DNA of 64,000 nt from Poa pratensis (GCA_947311845.1 CAMZMU010000034.1:84620527-84684526), one strand, 5' to 3'. Numbered from the stretch's first letter, positions 36,912-48,389 are shown. The notes: a model not told the origin generated them from the letters alone. Numbers and translations: made by a program.

Positions 36912-37196
36912 TTGAAAGCAAAATTGAAGATAAGTGAAGATCTTCATCTCCAATGCCTAGAAGAGAAGATGGTATTGGACTTGAAGATTGCCAATATCGT
37001 TGATGCTCACGGGGTCGAGCTTACCGACGTCGTCGCTGTTCACGAGATGAAGATGGATGCAATGCGCTTGAAGCTTAGAAAGATTAGAAAATATGTCATT
37101 AGTCAAGAGGCTTGGTATCATTATGCTGTTGGTTCAATAGTTACCTTAGTTGCGATTCTGATCGCATTTGTTGTTGGATTTAAATTCTTTAGATAG
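36912..37196 (+). CDS. Small coiled-coil protein with one C-terminal membrane segment (CACTA-encoded)
   Basis: 94 residues from the first ATG. The open frame continues upstream (EPEIPADPIVEFLKKENNDL) to an acceptor-like AG near 36847, so the true first exon is probably upstream. The first 70 residues are charged and heptad-like (KAKLKISEDLHLQCLEEKMV, MDAMRLKLRKIRKYV). The C-terminus is a hydrophobic stretch (VGSIVTLVAILIAFVVGFKFF) directly before the stop, like a tail-anchored protein. It lies between the left subterminal repeats and ORF1 of the outer CACTA. I recognise no family and know of no role in transposition. Confidence 0.5.
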   Translation: MKAKLKISEDLHLQCLEEKMVLDLKIANIVDAHGVELTDVVAVHEMKMDAMRLKLRKIRKYVISQEAWYHYAVGSIVTLVAILIAFVVGFKFFR

Positions 37197-37829
37197 TTGT
37201 ATTCTAGTTTCAATTAATTTATGTTTTATGAGAACTATGTATTACATTTGGTCACTACTATACTTTGGTTTTAATGTGATGAACTTGTATTAATGAATAT
37301 GATATGTTTCCTATTATGTTGGTTTATCGTAATGGGTTTTAGCGGTGATTTGCAGATGAGTCATCCGTGGATGTACGCTGACCGACGCTCTAAAGAGTAC
37401 ATGGATGGCGTGCAATCTTTTCTCAATGTGGCTAAGGATAACAAGGGGCCGAATGGTTTTATGTGTTGTCCATGCAAGAAATGTCGGAATGAGAAGGATT
37501 ACCCTAACACAGACAGAAACGGGAATACATTTTACACGAACGCCCAAGATAAAAAGAGCACCAACCAAAATAGTGGTGTCCGCTTTGATGATAAGAGCAC
37601 GAATGAGGCCACGGTCACATATTATGGTTGCATAGAGCAGATATGGGAACTTGACTATGGACCTTCTTTGAAGGTCCCTTTGTTCTGGTGCAAATGGTTC
37701 AACCTGAGAGGCGGCGGGGTAAAGGAAGACCCATGGTACGGAATGACTGCAGTGGATCTCACGAATGTTGTGTACGACAACGAACCATTTGTTCTAGCCA
37801 AGGATGTGCACTAGTAGGGATAACCCTTT

Positions 37830-38060
37830 TAGTGGCGCACCAGTTTTGTGATTCTGTGGCGCATGGGGCATGCGCCACAGACATCACGCCACAAAAATTC
37901 ACATTCTGTGGCGCACCTGGGATGCGCCACAGAAATTCCACATTCTGTGGCGCACCGTCGACCATGCGCCACAGAAATTTTATTTAGTGGCGCACCAGAG
38001 AGGGGTGCGCCACAGAATAGGGTGCGCCACAGAAAAAATTTGGTGCGCCACAGAATGTAT
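37830..38060. repeat. Inner CACTA subterminal repeats, 3' end of its genes
   Basis: About nine copies of TCTGTGGCGCA or its inverse TGCGCCACAGA occur, many paired head-to-head around 5-15 base spacers so that each pair can form a hairpin. Confidence 0.9.
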
Positions 38061-38334
38061 GTACAGGATTTGGCAATTTACTGCTGCCCGCTATACAAAT
38101 ACAGATATATTACAGAAATACATGTATATTATAGTATTTATGCAGATATAACAGAAACAACAATATATTTTGACATAGATAACATACATATAGATCGAGT
38201 GACAAGTGCGGAATTTTTACACAAATGTTGATACAAAAGTTTCACATATTACAGATGAAGTGTTCACCGCCTACACTATATGATCGAATAGAGTACATCG
38301 GCGATGATGGTGAGCAAGAGCAGGAGCACGACGA

Positions 38335-41300
38335 TCATGAAGCCTTCTTCTTGGGGAGCGGCGCCGGGAACGGTTTATACATCTCTTTCGTCATCCACGT
38401 CCTGTTGTCACTCTGCAACTCTAGGCGTTTTTCGATGTCCCTCTGATGCAACCCTGGAGATGGATTGGGATATATATTGGTTAGTAATATAAATAGAGTA
38501 TGCATGATTTATTCATCTAAGTGGATACATCCTACCTCGGCCGCGGTAGTTGAAGGCCCCCCCTGATGTGTTGACATCATCGACGATGATTTCCGATAAC
38601 TTTGTCACGATGCGATGGAAGTCTTCTCTAAGATCAGCATCGGTGAGCCTATCGTCATTTTTGACCCATTCTCGCATACAAGATGGCATCCTCAATTGCT
38701 CAGCATCTCGGACATACCCTTTAAGGAACCGGAGGGCGTACAAGGCATCCTTCTTGCTGCCAGGCTGCTGCTTGAGGCAAGGAAACTCGGTCACATGCTT
38801 GAACCGGTGCTTGTTGTCTTTCGTAAAAACTTCGGCCTTATTTTCGAAGGCGCCTCCCTTTTGATAGTAGCCCTCGATAGCATCATCGAGAACACCCTTT
38901 ATTCTGGTGTAGTCTTTCTTCCTCCTACTATCCGAGTCGAAATAAGTGGCAACGGACCACCTCGGGTTTAGGACGATGAGGACGCAGAACGTGTCCCTGC
39001 TCAACACAATTGAAACGGAATGTTGGAAAGGATCAGCAATAATGGAAGAAATCGATAAGAAAGCATAAGTTACGACGGCGGCGAGCGGATGTGTGTACTT
39101 ACTCGGGAAAGAAAGGCAGAAGAAGGCTGTTCTTCCTCTTGTTTTCCAGCATGAACCTCTCGAGGTGCTCCGTCGCCATGGTCCGTGTCCTTGATCCTTC
39201 CACCAGCTGGCTGTCACGCATGTAGTAGGGATCCGCTACCGCGACGAGCTGGAGATTATCTCTATAGATCCTCCTCGCCTCATTGAGCGCGTATAGGCGG
39301 ACCAAGTTATAGTTCAGCCGGTTTTGGTGAAATAGATGGAAGACGTCCTCGTACGCTATGAAGAACACATCCGCGGGGGCTTCACGGACGAAGTCGAACT
39401 CATCATCCATTGGCACTTGGACAATGAACACCGGGTAATTTGGATGCTTGTCTTTAAGAAGGAGGCCCTCTAGATGCAGGATAGATTGATGCAAAACGTG
39501 CATGTGTCCATATGCCATGCAGAGCATCTCCGGAGGCAGTATCGGTTTACCAGCTTCATGAAGTCGGTGCGCAATGCCATCCGGACGGGGTGGTACCAAG
39601 TCTTCACGACCCCGGACAATCATAGGAGGCTGGCTCGAAGAGGCGCCTCCCTTCCTCTTCCTGTGCTTCTGGTTCTTCGCCTGCCCTGGAAGCCCCGCGC
39701 GAACCGTATTCCGTAGTGTGCCAGGGGTGAAAACGGTAGTCGGTTTGTCTAGAGCTTCATCGCCGGTCGCTGGAGGCGTCTCTTGAGATAAACCCTGGAA
39801 GGTCAGGCGCTGCGTGACTGTAGTGGGACGAGCAGGTTGATCGGCGTGATCACGAAAGGGTGGTTCGTCATCCACAGGAGGCATGTATATGTCTTCTCTG
39901 GCGCCAGTGTTTAGGAAGGCGTCGATGTCGACATGCTCATCATCACCGTCGTCGTTGCCATCAACAACTTGAGGTGCAGAGGCGTTGCCTAATTGGGACG
40001 GTTGTGGTTCAGACGCTCCCAACAGTTTTAAGTGGCGGTTGGTGGTGGCGACGACCGCCGGTTCCTTCCGGGCGGTGGCGACGGCTGCAGTCTTCGAGGG
40101 CTTCGGGGGACGGATCGGGTTGACCCGGAACTTCGAGGTGGCGCCGGTGTTGCGTCTTGGGCCCTCATCAACAAGACCCCCCCCCCCAAGACGAATCTGG
40201 TTCTTCGGCCATGGCGTGGGCCAGGGGCACTTTCCAAAGACCAAGTGCTCATCGGCTCCCGGAGGTTGAACGGGGGGGTCCATGTCGAAAAACGCAGACA
40301 GTACCGTAACTACCTTGACCTTCATATAAGCCTCGTCCATTCTAGCGTGGTGGATTTCGCGGCTCTTTGGTTGTATGATAATGCCCGCACCAACTTCCTT
40401 CAACTCGCCGCCGGCCTCTACCCTATGCAGGAGTATGCAAGGGGAGTCCTGAGTCAAAACAACACATGTTGGGCATCATCATGAGATGGCAGTCATCAAA
40501 TCAGGCATAGTTATAGAATATGACGCGGACTAACTAATTAGTTACCTTGGTGATGGCATCCAACTCGGCTAATGTCGAGACCCGGGCGCCGGTGCCGGCG
40601 GCCGGACTCTTATTCTCGGGTGCCGGTGCCGTAGGGGGCGTCGGTGCGACCAAAGGGAGCGGCGGCTGCGCCGCGGCGTTGGGCGGCGGCGGGGTCACCA
40701 TGTCCGGCGACAGGTTCTGCGGGTTCATGGTGGAGTTGCTGCCGGAGAAGCTGGGCACGTAGATCGGCCCTTGTTGACCTCCCGCATTCCAGGCAGCTAT
40801 CCCCTCCAATAACGCAGGGGGAAACATCTCCCGGATCCTGTCGGTCACTAACTTGTCAACCGTGGTGGAGTCCACTTTTTCCTTCTCCAGTGACTCCACC
40901 TTCTTCTTTAGCTCCACAACCTCGGCTCTATCCTTGGTCGTCTTCTTCCTCTCCTTTTTCATCGCGCCGCCGTCCGAGCTATAGTACTCTGTGAACTTCA
41001 TGCTCGTACCAAAGCCGGTCACACGGCCAGCTGATCTCGGCGGCGCCGACTTGTCCCTTTCCCTGTAAACGTTCATCGCCCTGTTGAAAGTCGTGTCCCA
41101 CGGTTCCGTCGACCCCTGGGACGATGGGCCGGCCTGCAACTCTTCCTCCTGCATACAAAGGTGAACCCACTTAGAAATTTGGCTTTGTTATCTAATTACA
41201 TCAACGCAATGGACTTTGAGATATATATGTGGTAATTAAATTCCCTTACCAGCTTTTTCTGGAATTCCTTCACATCCTCATAATCGGTAATGAATTCCCC

Positions 41301-42193
41301 AGTCTCCCAGTCGAGATAGTAGCGGGACCGGACAAAATTCCTGGTCTGCTCGTCTAAGATTTTTTCCCAATGGTTTTCTTTTCCAAGACGTGCAATCTCT
41401 CTATCCTCCTTCTCCCAAATGGCTTTTTCCCTCGGTAACCGCCGCTTCCCAAATGGTGGTTACCTAAGTTCAGCTCCCGCATGTCCTTCCCCCACTTGGT
41501 CCATTTTTCAGCCTCCTCAGATTTTAAGGACAAGTTGAATTCCTTGAACTCTTCTTCGGTGATGTGCGGCTCTTTTTTCCTAATCTCCTCCCAGCTGGCA
41601 CCGCTACCAATCTTGTTCTTCACCCGGGTTTTCCAGCTGCTCAAGGCGGTGCTCATCTTCGTGATGGCTAAACTGTCCACCTTTTTGTTTAGCGGCAGCG
41701 GGAACGTGTATCGTTGGTGAACCCTCTTGAGGAGGTGTTCGACCAGAGCCTCATTAGCTTTGCTTCTGAGGTCCTTCGTGTTGATCGACACGCTTTCCCG
41801 AAGGATGCACCCTAGTTGCATGCCGTACCCTGCGGCAAGTTTCTCAGGCGCCACTGGTTGGCCACTTGCCGTGACCTCAGTGAACACGTCCGTGGCATTG
41901 TCGACCGATTGCGGTGTCCTATCCTTCCTTTGCTTCTTCTTCTTCGGAGCGGCCGGGTTGGCCGGGTTGCTGCCGCCAAGGTCACTATCCGTGTGGTTGC
42001 CGCCATCGGAGGTGGTGGTGTCATCCTCACCACCTTCTACGTTGTATTCGGGGTCGTCCTCCTGTCCCTCTTGCTCATCGTCGGGACGCTCGGCGCCACT
42101 AGTGGCGGCGGCATCCTCCACCTCCCAGAACGACTGGTTCTTTTCTCTAGCTTCTTGTTCGACGCTCATGCGCTTAGAAGCGTCGGCCGACAT
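38335..42193 (-). pseudogene. Inner CACTA ORF2: TNP-like protein with catalytically dead Ulp1-like domain
   Basis: Five phase-consistent exons on the minus strand: 42193-41250, 41148-40546, 40448-39103, 38996-38536 and 38453-38335. Exon 1 holds a plant En/Spm transposase-type region (ELNLGNHHLGSGGYRGK). One base is out of register there, near 41437, after which the conserved frame continues as FVRSRYYLDWETGEFITDYE. Exon 2 has a Lys/Glu coiled coil (VVELKKKVESLEKEK) and a Pro-rich tail. Exons 3-4 hold an Ulp1-like fold: the FCVLIVL strand, then ATYFDSD with the conserved Asp, then CLKQQPGSKKDALYAL. The position of the catalytic His is Thr, and that of the catalytic Cys appears to be Ala. In these elements ORF2 is thought to help transposition. 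The exon 1 frameshift suggests loss. Confidence 0.75.
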
Positions 42194-42307
42194 GTTTGCA
42201 CTGCATTAAAAAGAGGCAAACAGTTAGTACAACAAAAATTAATCACTTAATTAGTACTAATTAAGATACCCCGGCCCATGCATTAGTCGCAATACCCCAT
42301 ATGTCCT

Positions 42308-42367
42308 TTTTTTTAGCAAAGTCATGCTAAATTTCACGAAAAAATTCGGCATGACTTTTGCTAAAAA
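42308..42367. repeat. Perfectible hairpin upstream of inner ORF2
   Basis: TTTTAGCAAAGTCATGC near 42312-42328 is mirrored by GCATGACTTTTGCTAAAA near 42349-42366, giving arms of about 17 bp around a 20-base loop. It lies about 115 bp upstream of the ORF2 start. Confidence 0.7.
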
Positions 42368-42424
42368 AGGGACATATGGAGTACCCGAATTTGCCGGAAC
42401 GGAAGTTAATCGACATTCCGGCAA
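42336..42424 (-). promoter_or_regulatory. Leader segment upstream of inner ORF2, homologous to that of ORF1
   Basis: About 90 bp with the landmarks CGAAAAAATTCGGCATGAC, GACATATGG, AATTTGCCGGAACGGAA and ACATTCCGGCAA. The same series occurs at 47808-47896 upstream of ORF1. In each case it ends 100-145 bp before the ATG. The function is inferred: a shared 5' UTR or core control segment. Confidence 0.65.
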
Positions 42425-42429
42425 TCTCA

Positions 42430-43300
42430 AGGGTCTCGGGGTACCTGCATATATTTCACAAATCATGTTGGCCGGCATCCCGGCCAACAACATCACACCC
42501 ACACATCCACATCTCCGGCCGGCAACAAACACAATATCACACGACACGATGGTCGTGGTATCACAAACAACCACGACACGATGGTCGTGGTATCACATAA
42601 CACATGGTCACCGGAGCTCACCAAATCGATTCCACGGGTGTCTTCTTGCCTAGCACACACAAGCACCTCTGCACCCTGTACAACCAAAAAAATGGATCAT
42701 CAGTGGACAGCACACACATCACACAAGAACAACTACACACTACAGAGGAGAAAAATGGAATAAATTAACTCCAAAAGTTGGCATTTACATAATCCTGCAT
42801 GTGAGAAAGATAACTTCACTTGTGCTATATTCCTTGACAACCATATGCAGCAAGCATTAACACAAACAAGAATGCATCTTTTCATGTACTAACACTTCAC
42901 AAAATCACTTCTTCTAGTTTCTTACAAACAAGCATTAACACAAAGCAACAACACTTAGCATTAACACAAAGCAACCCATATGTCCTCAACTAGTGTGCTT
43001 GCTTGCAGCTAGTACTTGCAGCAAGCAATCAACAACCAATGTAAAATTAAATTACTAGCACTAGCAACAACACTTAGGAAAATTTTGTAATTTTTTTGGT
43101 CTCCATGCAATTACTAGCACTAGCAACAACACTAGCAACAACACTTAGCAACAACACTTAGCACTAGCAACTGAAACCTAGAAAATTTGGTTTGATAGCA
43201 GAGTATTGGTCTCCATGTAATTTTTTTGGTCTCCATGCAATCTGAAAGCATGCAACACTAATTTGATGTGTACCAAATTAGTTTGATAGCAGAGTATTGC
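42430..43300. other. Non-coding DNA between ORF2 leader and GC-rich block
   Basis: The sequence is AT-rich with short scattered repeats such as ACTAGCAACAACACTTAGCA and AAGCATTAACACAAAGCAAC around 42850-43170. No gene is seen; it may be intron or upstream DNA of ORF2. Confidence 0.45.
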
Positions 43301-43329
43301 AGTACATTAATCTGAAAAAATTACTCCAT

Positions 43330-43745
43330 TGAAACAGAAGGATTTGTCAGGGAACTTTCTGTGGCGCCGTCGGTGGAGGAGAAGCAAGCAGAGGGCGAGG
43401 CTAGGGCAAGGAGGGAGAGGAGGGAGAGAGGAGGGCACCTTGGGACGGCGGCGTGTGCGCCGGGGCCGGGCCGGCGGAAGTGCTCGCGGGGAGGCGGAGG
43501 TCGAGCGGCGCTCGGGGACGCGCTCGGGGACGCGCTCAGGCCGGGGAGGGGACACGGGGATGCTCGGGGAAGAAGGACGCGGCGGTGGTCGGCGGCGGTG
43601 GTCGGCGGCTGTGGTCGAGCGGCCGGAGCAGGGCGAGGGGGAGGGCGGCCGGAGACGGCGATGGCGATGGCGTGGTCGCGGAGGAGGAAAAGCAAAGCAG
43701 GGGCGCCGCGCGCGGTTGAGAATGAAGGAGAGATGCGGTAGAGAG
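43330..43745. other. GC-rich block of the inner CACTA
   Basis: About 400 bp of very GC-rich, CpG-rich DNA has open frames on both strands by composition alone, with repeats such as GGCGGTGGTCGGCGG. It lies immediately beside the internal subterminal repeat cluster, on the ORF2 side, where a promoter or first exon of ORF2 could be. Confidence 0.5.
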
Positions 43746-43774
43746 GGCCCACATGTAAGTGGGTCTTCAGAAAT

Positions 43775-43860
43775 TCTGTGGCGCACCACTATCTCGATGC
43801 GCCACAGAATTATGGTATTCTGTGGCGCATCTTCTGAAAGGATGCGCCACAGAATTCTTC
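43775..43860. repeat. Third, internal cluster of inner CACTA subterminal repeats
   Basis: Two head-to-head pairs, TTCTGTGGCGCA with TGCGCCACAGAAT, lie at 43777-43809 and 43822-43856. They are identical in motif to the two element ends but sit between ORF1 and ORF2. Adjacent GGGCCCACATG also recurs near 48409. Confidence 0.9.
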
Positions 43861-43904
43861 GGCTAAAAATATTTAGAGGCGCTGCTGCCTGTCAATTGAC
43901 ACAA

Positions 43905-43986
43905 ACACTGCACTGGCCCAATGGTTACTGACTTGAAAGTTGATTCAACTAGGTTCGAATCCTGGCTGTGACAAATTTTTTTTTTT
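43905..43986 (+). ncRNA. tRNA-derived Pol III-like unit
   Basis: Box A TGGCCCAATGG (43914-43924) and box B GGTTCGAATCC (43952-43962) match the tRNA promoter consensus at tRNA-like spacing. The T-arm CTAGG-TTCGAAT-CCTGG and an anticodon-like stem TTGAA/TTCAA (6-base loop) can pair. A run of 11 T (43976-43986) would terminate Pol III. The acceptor stem and D arm are poor, so it is not a functional tRNA. It is more likely a SINE head or tRNA relic, antisense to the CACTA genes and 200 bp past the end of ORF1. Confidence 0.5.
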
Positions 43987-44197
43987 GGGTTAAATTTTGT
44001 GTTTGTCTCGCACAAAATTAATACACAAAAAAAGTCTCACACACACAAATTAATACAAATATTTAGTAGACTTGTGCCATATCAAAATATTTAACTTGTG
44101 CCATACAAAATACATAGATATGCTTGTCTCACACACAAAACAAATTATATATAATACACAAAAAAAGTCTTCGATCTTCATCCCGGCCGGTTCCGAG

Positions 44198-47100
44198 CTA
44201 GCATCTCTTCTTTCCCTTCTTGGTTGTTGAATACTTTAGGCCGGGCACCTTGAGATTTCTTCGCGTGAACGGACAACCTTTAGTAGGTAGGGAGGTCTTC
44301 CTTCTTTCTCTACTAGTAGTAGGCATGTCGAAGTACTTGTCGAATTCCTCCTCGATCTTCGGATCGCCGTTCTTGTCCAAGTCTTCCTCGTTGGCATCTC
44401 CTTCCATTCCGATGATGCTCCTCTTGCCCCTCCTCACGACAACACGGCTAGGCTTTGACGGGTCGGTAATGAAGAAGCATTGCTCAACTTGGCTAGCGAG
44501 TACCCATGGCTCATTTTTCGCGGAGGCGTTCTTCGATTTGGCATCGGGTATTACCATGGTGGTGAAATACCGGCCTTCTTTGACGACGTCCTTGGCCCAT
44601 CTCACACGGAACATTGGCACCGACTCTCCACAGTAGTTGAGGTCCCATATCTCCTCGATCCTTCCGAAGTATCTTTGCTTGACAGTAGCCTCGTCATCAC
44701 CGTAGGATAGCATAGTTACTCCTGAGTTTTGATATTCGCTATTCCTGTCCTTTTCCTCGGTGCAGAATCTGAAACCGCTGATGTCGTACGACTGATAGGT
44801 CCTTATGTTGTGCCCGGGGCCCTGTGATAAGGAGAATATGACTTTTTCATCTTCCGTAGATGGCTTTTTGCGCTGTGCTTCAAGCAGTTGCCTTTTCTTG
44901 AACCAACTCGTGAAGCTGGAGTTGTGCTCTCTGGTTACGTCTCCCTTCTTCCTCGGCCGGCCCAGGTCGATGTAATTCTTCTCGATTAAGCTTTTGTGCT
45001 CTTTCACCCAAGGTTCGATCAATTGTAAGTGTTGTAGCGCGACCCGGTGAGCCCTGTCAAAGTCATCGCGTCGACCAACAATGTCGACAGGGAGTGAGCG
45101 GTAGCCCTCGCGGTGACCAAATCCATCGAGCCTGCCGAGGTGCGTCCTGGTGGGCAGACCAACATCCTGGTTCTCGGTGCTTAGATAACTCTGACAGAAG
45201 GAGATGCACTCGTAGGTTAGAAAGCCCTTGGCCATGCTTGCGTCTGGACGGGCCCTGTTGCGAACGTATCCTTTCATGACACCGTTCTGCCTTTCGAACG
45301 GCATCATGTAGTGCAGGAACGTCGGCCCGAGCTGCAGGATGTCATCAACGACATGGAGAAGGAGATGCACGCAGATGTCAAAGAATGCGGGCGGGAAGTA
45401 AATCTCGAGCTCGCATAGTATCACCACGATCTCTTCTTGTAGCCTGTGGAGCTGCCTCACGCCGATCGACTTCCTGTTGATGACGTCGAAAAAGTTGCAA
45501 AGGCCAAACAGCGTATCACGGACGTGCTCGTCCATTATCCCTCGGATCGCAACGGGAAGTATCTGCGTCATCAGCACGTGACAATCGTGAGACTTCATCC
45601 CGCTGAACCTCTTCTTCGTTCCGTCCAGATATCTGCTTATCTTCCCCGCGTAACCGTAAGGAAATTTGACTCCTAGGAGGCACCTGTAAAACTGCTCGAG
45701 CTCCTCCGGACTCATAGTGAAGCAGGCAGCGGGAAGCACCACCGCGTTCTTCTTTACCCTTTTGCGGCGACCTTGAGTCCCTTCCGTCTGATCATCATCA
45801 TCATCATCATCATCACTATCGGGGGCCTGAAGATCTTTCTTGATGCCAAGCCATTTCAGATCGTATCTTGCTTTCGTCCCATCCTTGGTCTTTTCCGGCA
45901 TGTTCGAAAGAGTGCCAAGAAGACTCTCGGTAACATTCTTCGTAATGTGCATTAGATCGAGGCTATGGGGCGTGTGGAGGACCTTCCAGTACTCCAAGTC
46001 GTGGAAAACAGACCTCGCTTTCCATACACCCAGCAGCGGATCTACCCTCGGTCGCTTCTTTCCCGGCGCAGGGCACTCCTCCCAATTTTTCAAAAGCTCG
46101 TCGATTTCTGTGCCGCTCCTCGGGCGCGGTTCTGTTTCGAGCTCGTCTTGACCATCGAACAATCACCGCGTTTTCTCCACGGGTGCTCCATGCGAAGCCA
46201 CCTTCGAGCCCCTGGGTACACGGTTTTCGAAGACCCGGATCCCTTGGTAGCTGGATATGCGGGGTCTCATCCATGCACCTGACACATGCGCAGAATCCGT
46301 GGCCCACCTGGGCCGATACATATGAGCATCCAGGATAGTCCTGCACCGTCGTGAGCAACGCGGCTCTCATATCGAAATAATCTTTAGTGTAGGCGTCCCA
46401 CGTACGGGCTGGCGTCTTCCATAGCGTTTCTAACTCCTCTTTCAACAGCTCGAGATACAGATGTATGTCGATACCAGGTTGTTTCGGCCCCTGAATGAGA
46501 ATACTCATGTGTATGTACTTTTGCTTCGTGCACAGCCACGGGGGAAGGTTGTAAGGCCATACAAACACGGGCCAGGTGCTATGTGTGCTACTCTGGTTGC
46601 CGAACGGATTGAGTCCATCGGTGCTCATACCCAGCCTGACGTTCCTTGCGTCGCCCCCGAAATCTTCGAAGGCGATGTCCAATGCTTCCCAATTGCTAGC
46701 GTCTGCAGGGTGTGTCAGGATGGTGCCCTTCTCCGGATCTTCTTCGGGCTTCTTCCTTTCCGCGTGCCATTGCATGAGCTTTGCTTCCTTAGGGTCCACG
46801 AACCACCGCTGCAGACGGGGAGTGATAGGAAAGTACCATACCACTTTTCGAGGATTTTTCTTGCTCCCACTCTTGTACCGTCCGTGGCCGCACACCGGAC
46901 ATGTGGTCATGTCCTTGTAATCGCCCCGATAAATGGCGCAATCATTGATGCAGGCGTGGTATTTGACGTGCGGTAGGTCAAGAGGGCACACGACTTTCTT
47001 GGCCTCCTCGATACTACTTGGCAATGTGTTCCCCTCGGGGAGAATATCGTGCATGAATTTCATGTTCTTGTCGAAGCTCACGTCGGTCCATCTGTTTCCC

Positions 47101-47708
47101 GCCTTCATCTCCAGAGCATCAAGCGTTACTTGCAAACGCGTATCCTGGGGCCGGCACCCAGGATACAACGGAGTCTTCCCGTCTATCTCCATTTGCGCCA
47201 GCTTGGCTTTCTCTCTGGCCGCAGCTCTGGCGTTGCTCGTCTCCTTGAGGAGCAGTTCTTGAACATGAGCGTCCTGCAAGGCCGAAGTTAGCGGGGTCTG
47301 CGTGTTCGCGCCACCACCGGCATCTCCTTCGTCATGATGATGATCTTGTCCGCCGACATCTCCTTCGTCATGATGATGATCTTGTCCGCCGGCATCTTCT
47401 TCGTCATGATGATCTTGTTCGCCGGCATCTCCTTCGTCATGATGATGATCTTCTCCGCCGGCATCTCCTTCGTCATGATGATGATCTTGTCCGCCGACAT
47501 CTCCTTCGTCATGACGATGATCTTGTTCCAGCATGAAACCGCGCCTGAGCAGGTGATCCTCCAATTGTCCAGAATCAGGGTCGATCCACCTCACAAGTTT
47601 GCATCTTCGACATGGACATCTTATCTGGCTTCTGTTGAACCGAATCATGTCCGCCTTCGCTTCTTCCTTGTATCTTCTGATTCGACCGGAGCTCATCATG
47701 ATGACCAT
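44198..47708 (-). pseudogene. Inner CACTA ORF1: En/Spm-type transposase with two frameshifts
   Basis: The minus-strand frame from 47708 has an N-terminal transposase-associated zinc motif (IRCPCRRCK), then six 12-residue DHHHDEGDAGGQ-type repeats (residues about 62-135). The Transposase_21 core follows (HVKYHACINDCAIYRGDY, CPVCGHGRYK, RLGMSTDGLNPFG, STWPVFVWPYNLPPWLC). A frameshift near 46230 and another near 46170 (FDGQDELETE) break it. The frame 46162-44198 continues with DUF4218 (GVRQLHRLQEEIVVILCELE, LLLHVVDD), DUF4216 (RYFGRIEEIWDLNY) and a basic tail. Cut-and-paste transposition would need this protein, so this copy is probably inactive unless the two shifts are assembly errors. Confidence 0.9.
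47320..47530. repeat. 36-bp coding repeat in inner ORF1
   Basis: Six units of about 36 bp (one shortened by 3 bp) contain CTTCGTCATGATGATGATC. They encode His/Asp/Glu/Gly-rich DHHHDEGD units, and copy number could change by slippage without breaking the frame. Confidence 0.9.
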
Positions 47709-47807
47709 GGTTGACTACGCGGTATACATAGAGCAGAGACGAGAGTATATATATGATAATTAGAACCGCAACATGCACAAACAGAAACACACATGCATGC
47801 AAGGTCG

Positions 47808-47896
47808 CCGAAAAAATTCGGCATGACCTCTCTTAAAAGTATGACATATGGGTGGTGCAAAAATTTGCCGAAATGGAAATTAATCAACATTTCGGC
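47808..47896 (-). promoter_or_regulatory. Leader segment upstream of inner ORF1, homologous to that of ORF2
   Basis: This carries CCGAAAAAATTCGGCATGAC, GACATATGG, AATTTGCCGAAATGGAA and ACATTTCGGCAA in the same order and spacing as 42336-42424, with about 15-20% differences. The role is inferred from position only. Confidence 0.65.
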
Positions 47897-48084
47897 AAAC
47901 ATCCATGCACCACGCCGGCGCAAGCAACAACAAAAAGTTTCTTCCGGACCAATTCATGCACAACACACAAGCTTCACATACACAACATACAAACATCCAT
48001 GCACCACGCCGGCGCAAGCAACAACAAAAAGTTTCTTCCGGACCAATTCATGCACAACACACAAGCTTCACATACACAACATAC
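47897..48084. repeat. 94-bp tandem duplication upstream of inner ORF1
   Basis: The 94-bp block beginning AAACATCCATGCACCACGCC at 47897 is repeated at 47991, apparently without changes, and a partial third start (AAACATGCAT) follows at 48085. It is a recent duplication. Confidence 0.92.
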
Positions 48085-48389
48085 AAACATGCATATGCAT
48101 GTCCATCCAACTTTCCTCACCTAGTAGATTCGTTGCCGAGACGTGACCGCGATGGACGAGAGAGTGTGTGGGAGGAAAAGAGATGGGGGAGAGAGGAGGA
48201 GAGTATATATGGGGAGCCTCCCGGTTCTCAACAATTATCTATCAACCAAAATAGGTTTAACTACAAAAAATGGAGAAAAGAGTGAGCAAAATGGGATGGG
48301 AGGGAGGAGGAACACGAGCTAGGTGGAGGAGGAAGAAGAGCAAATGGGTAGGGAAAGGGGGGCTGCTTTCCCCTTTTGTACATCTGGGA

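Noticed and set aside
37830..38060. CRISPR-like array of short repeats with similar-length spacers
   Set aside because: The repeats are inverted pairs at the ends of a CACTA element in a plant genome. Spacers are irregular and no cas gene is present.
43307..43931. Several overlapping ORFs of 100-200 codons on both strands
   Set aside because: They are a CpG-rich block with open frames in almost all registers. The proteins are Arg/Gly/Pro-rich without conserved motifs, and some run into the subterminal repeats.
46461..46976. 171-codon plus-strand ORF within the inner CACTA
   Set aside because: It is antisense to the conserved transposase core of ORF1.
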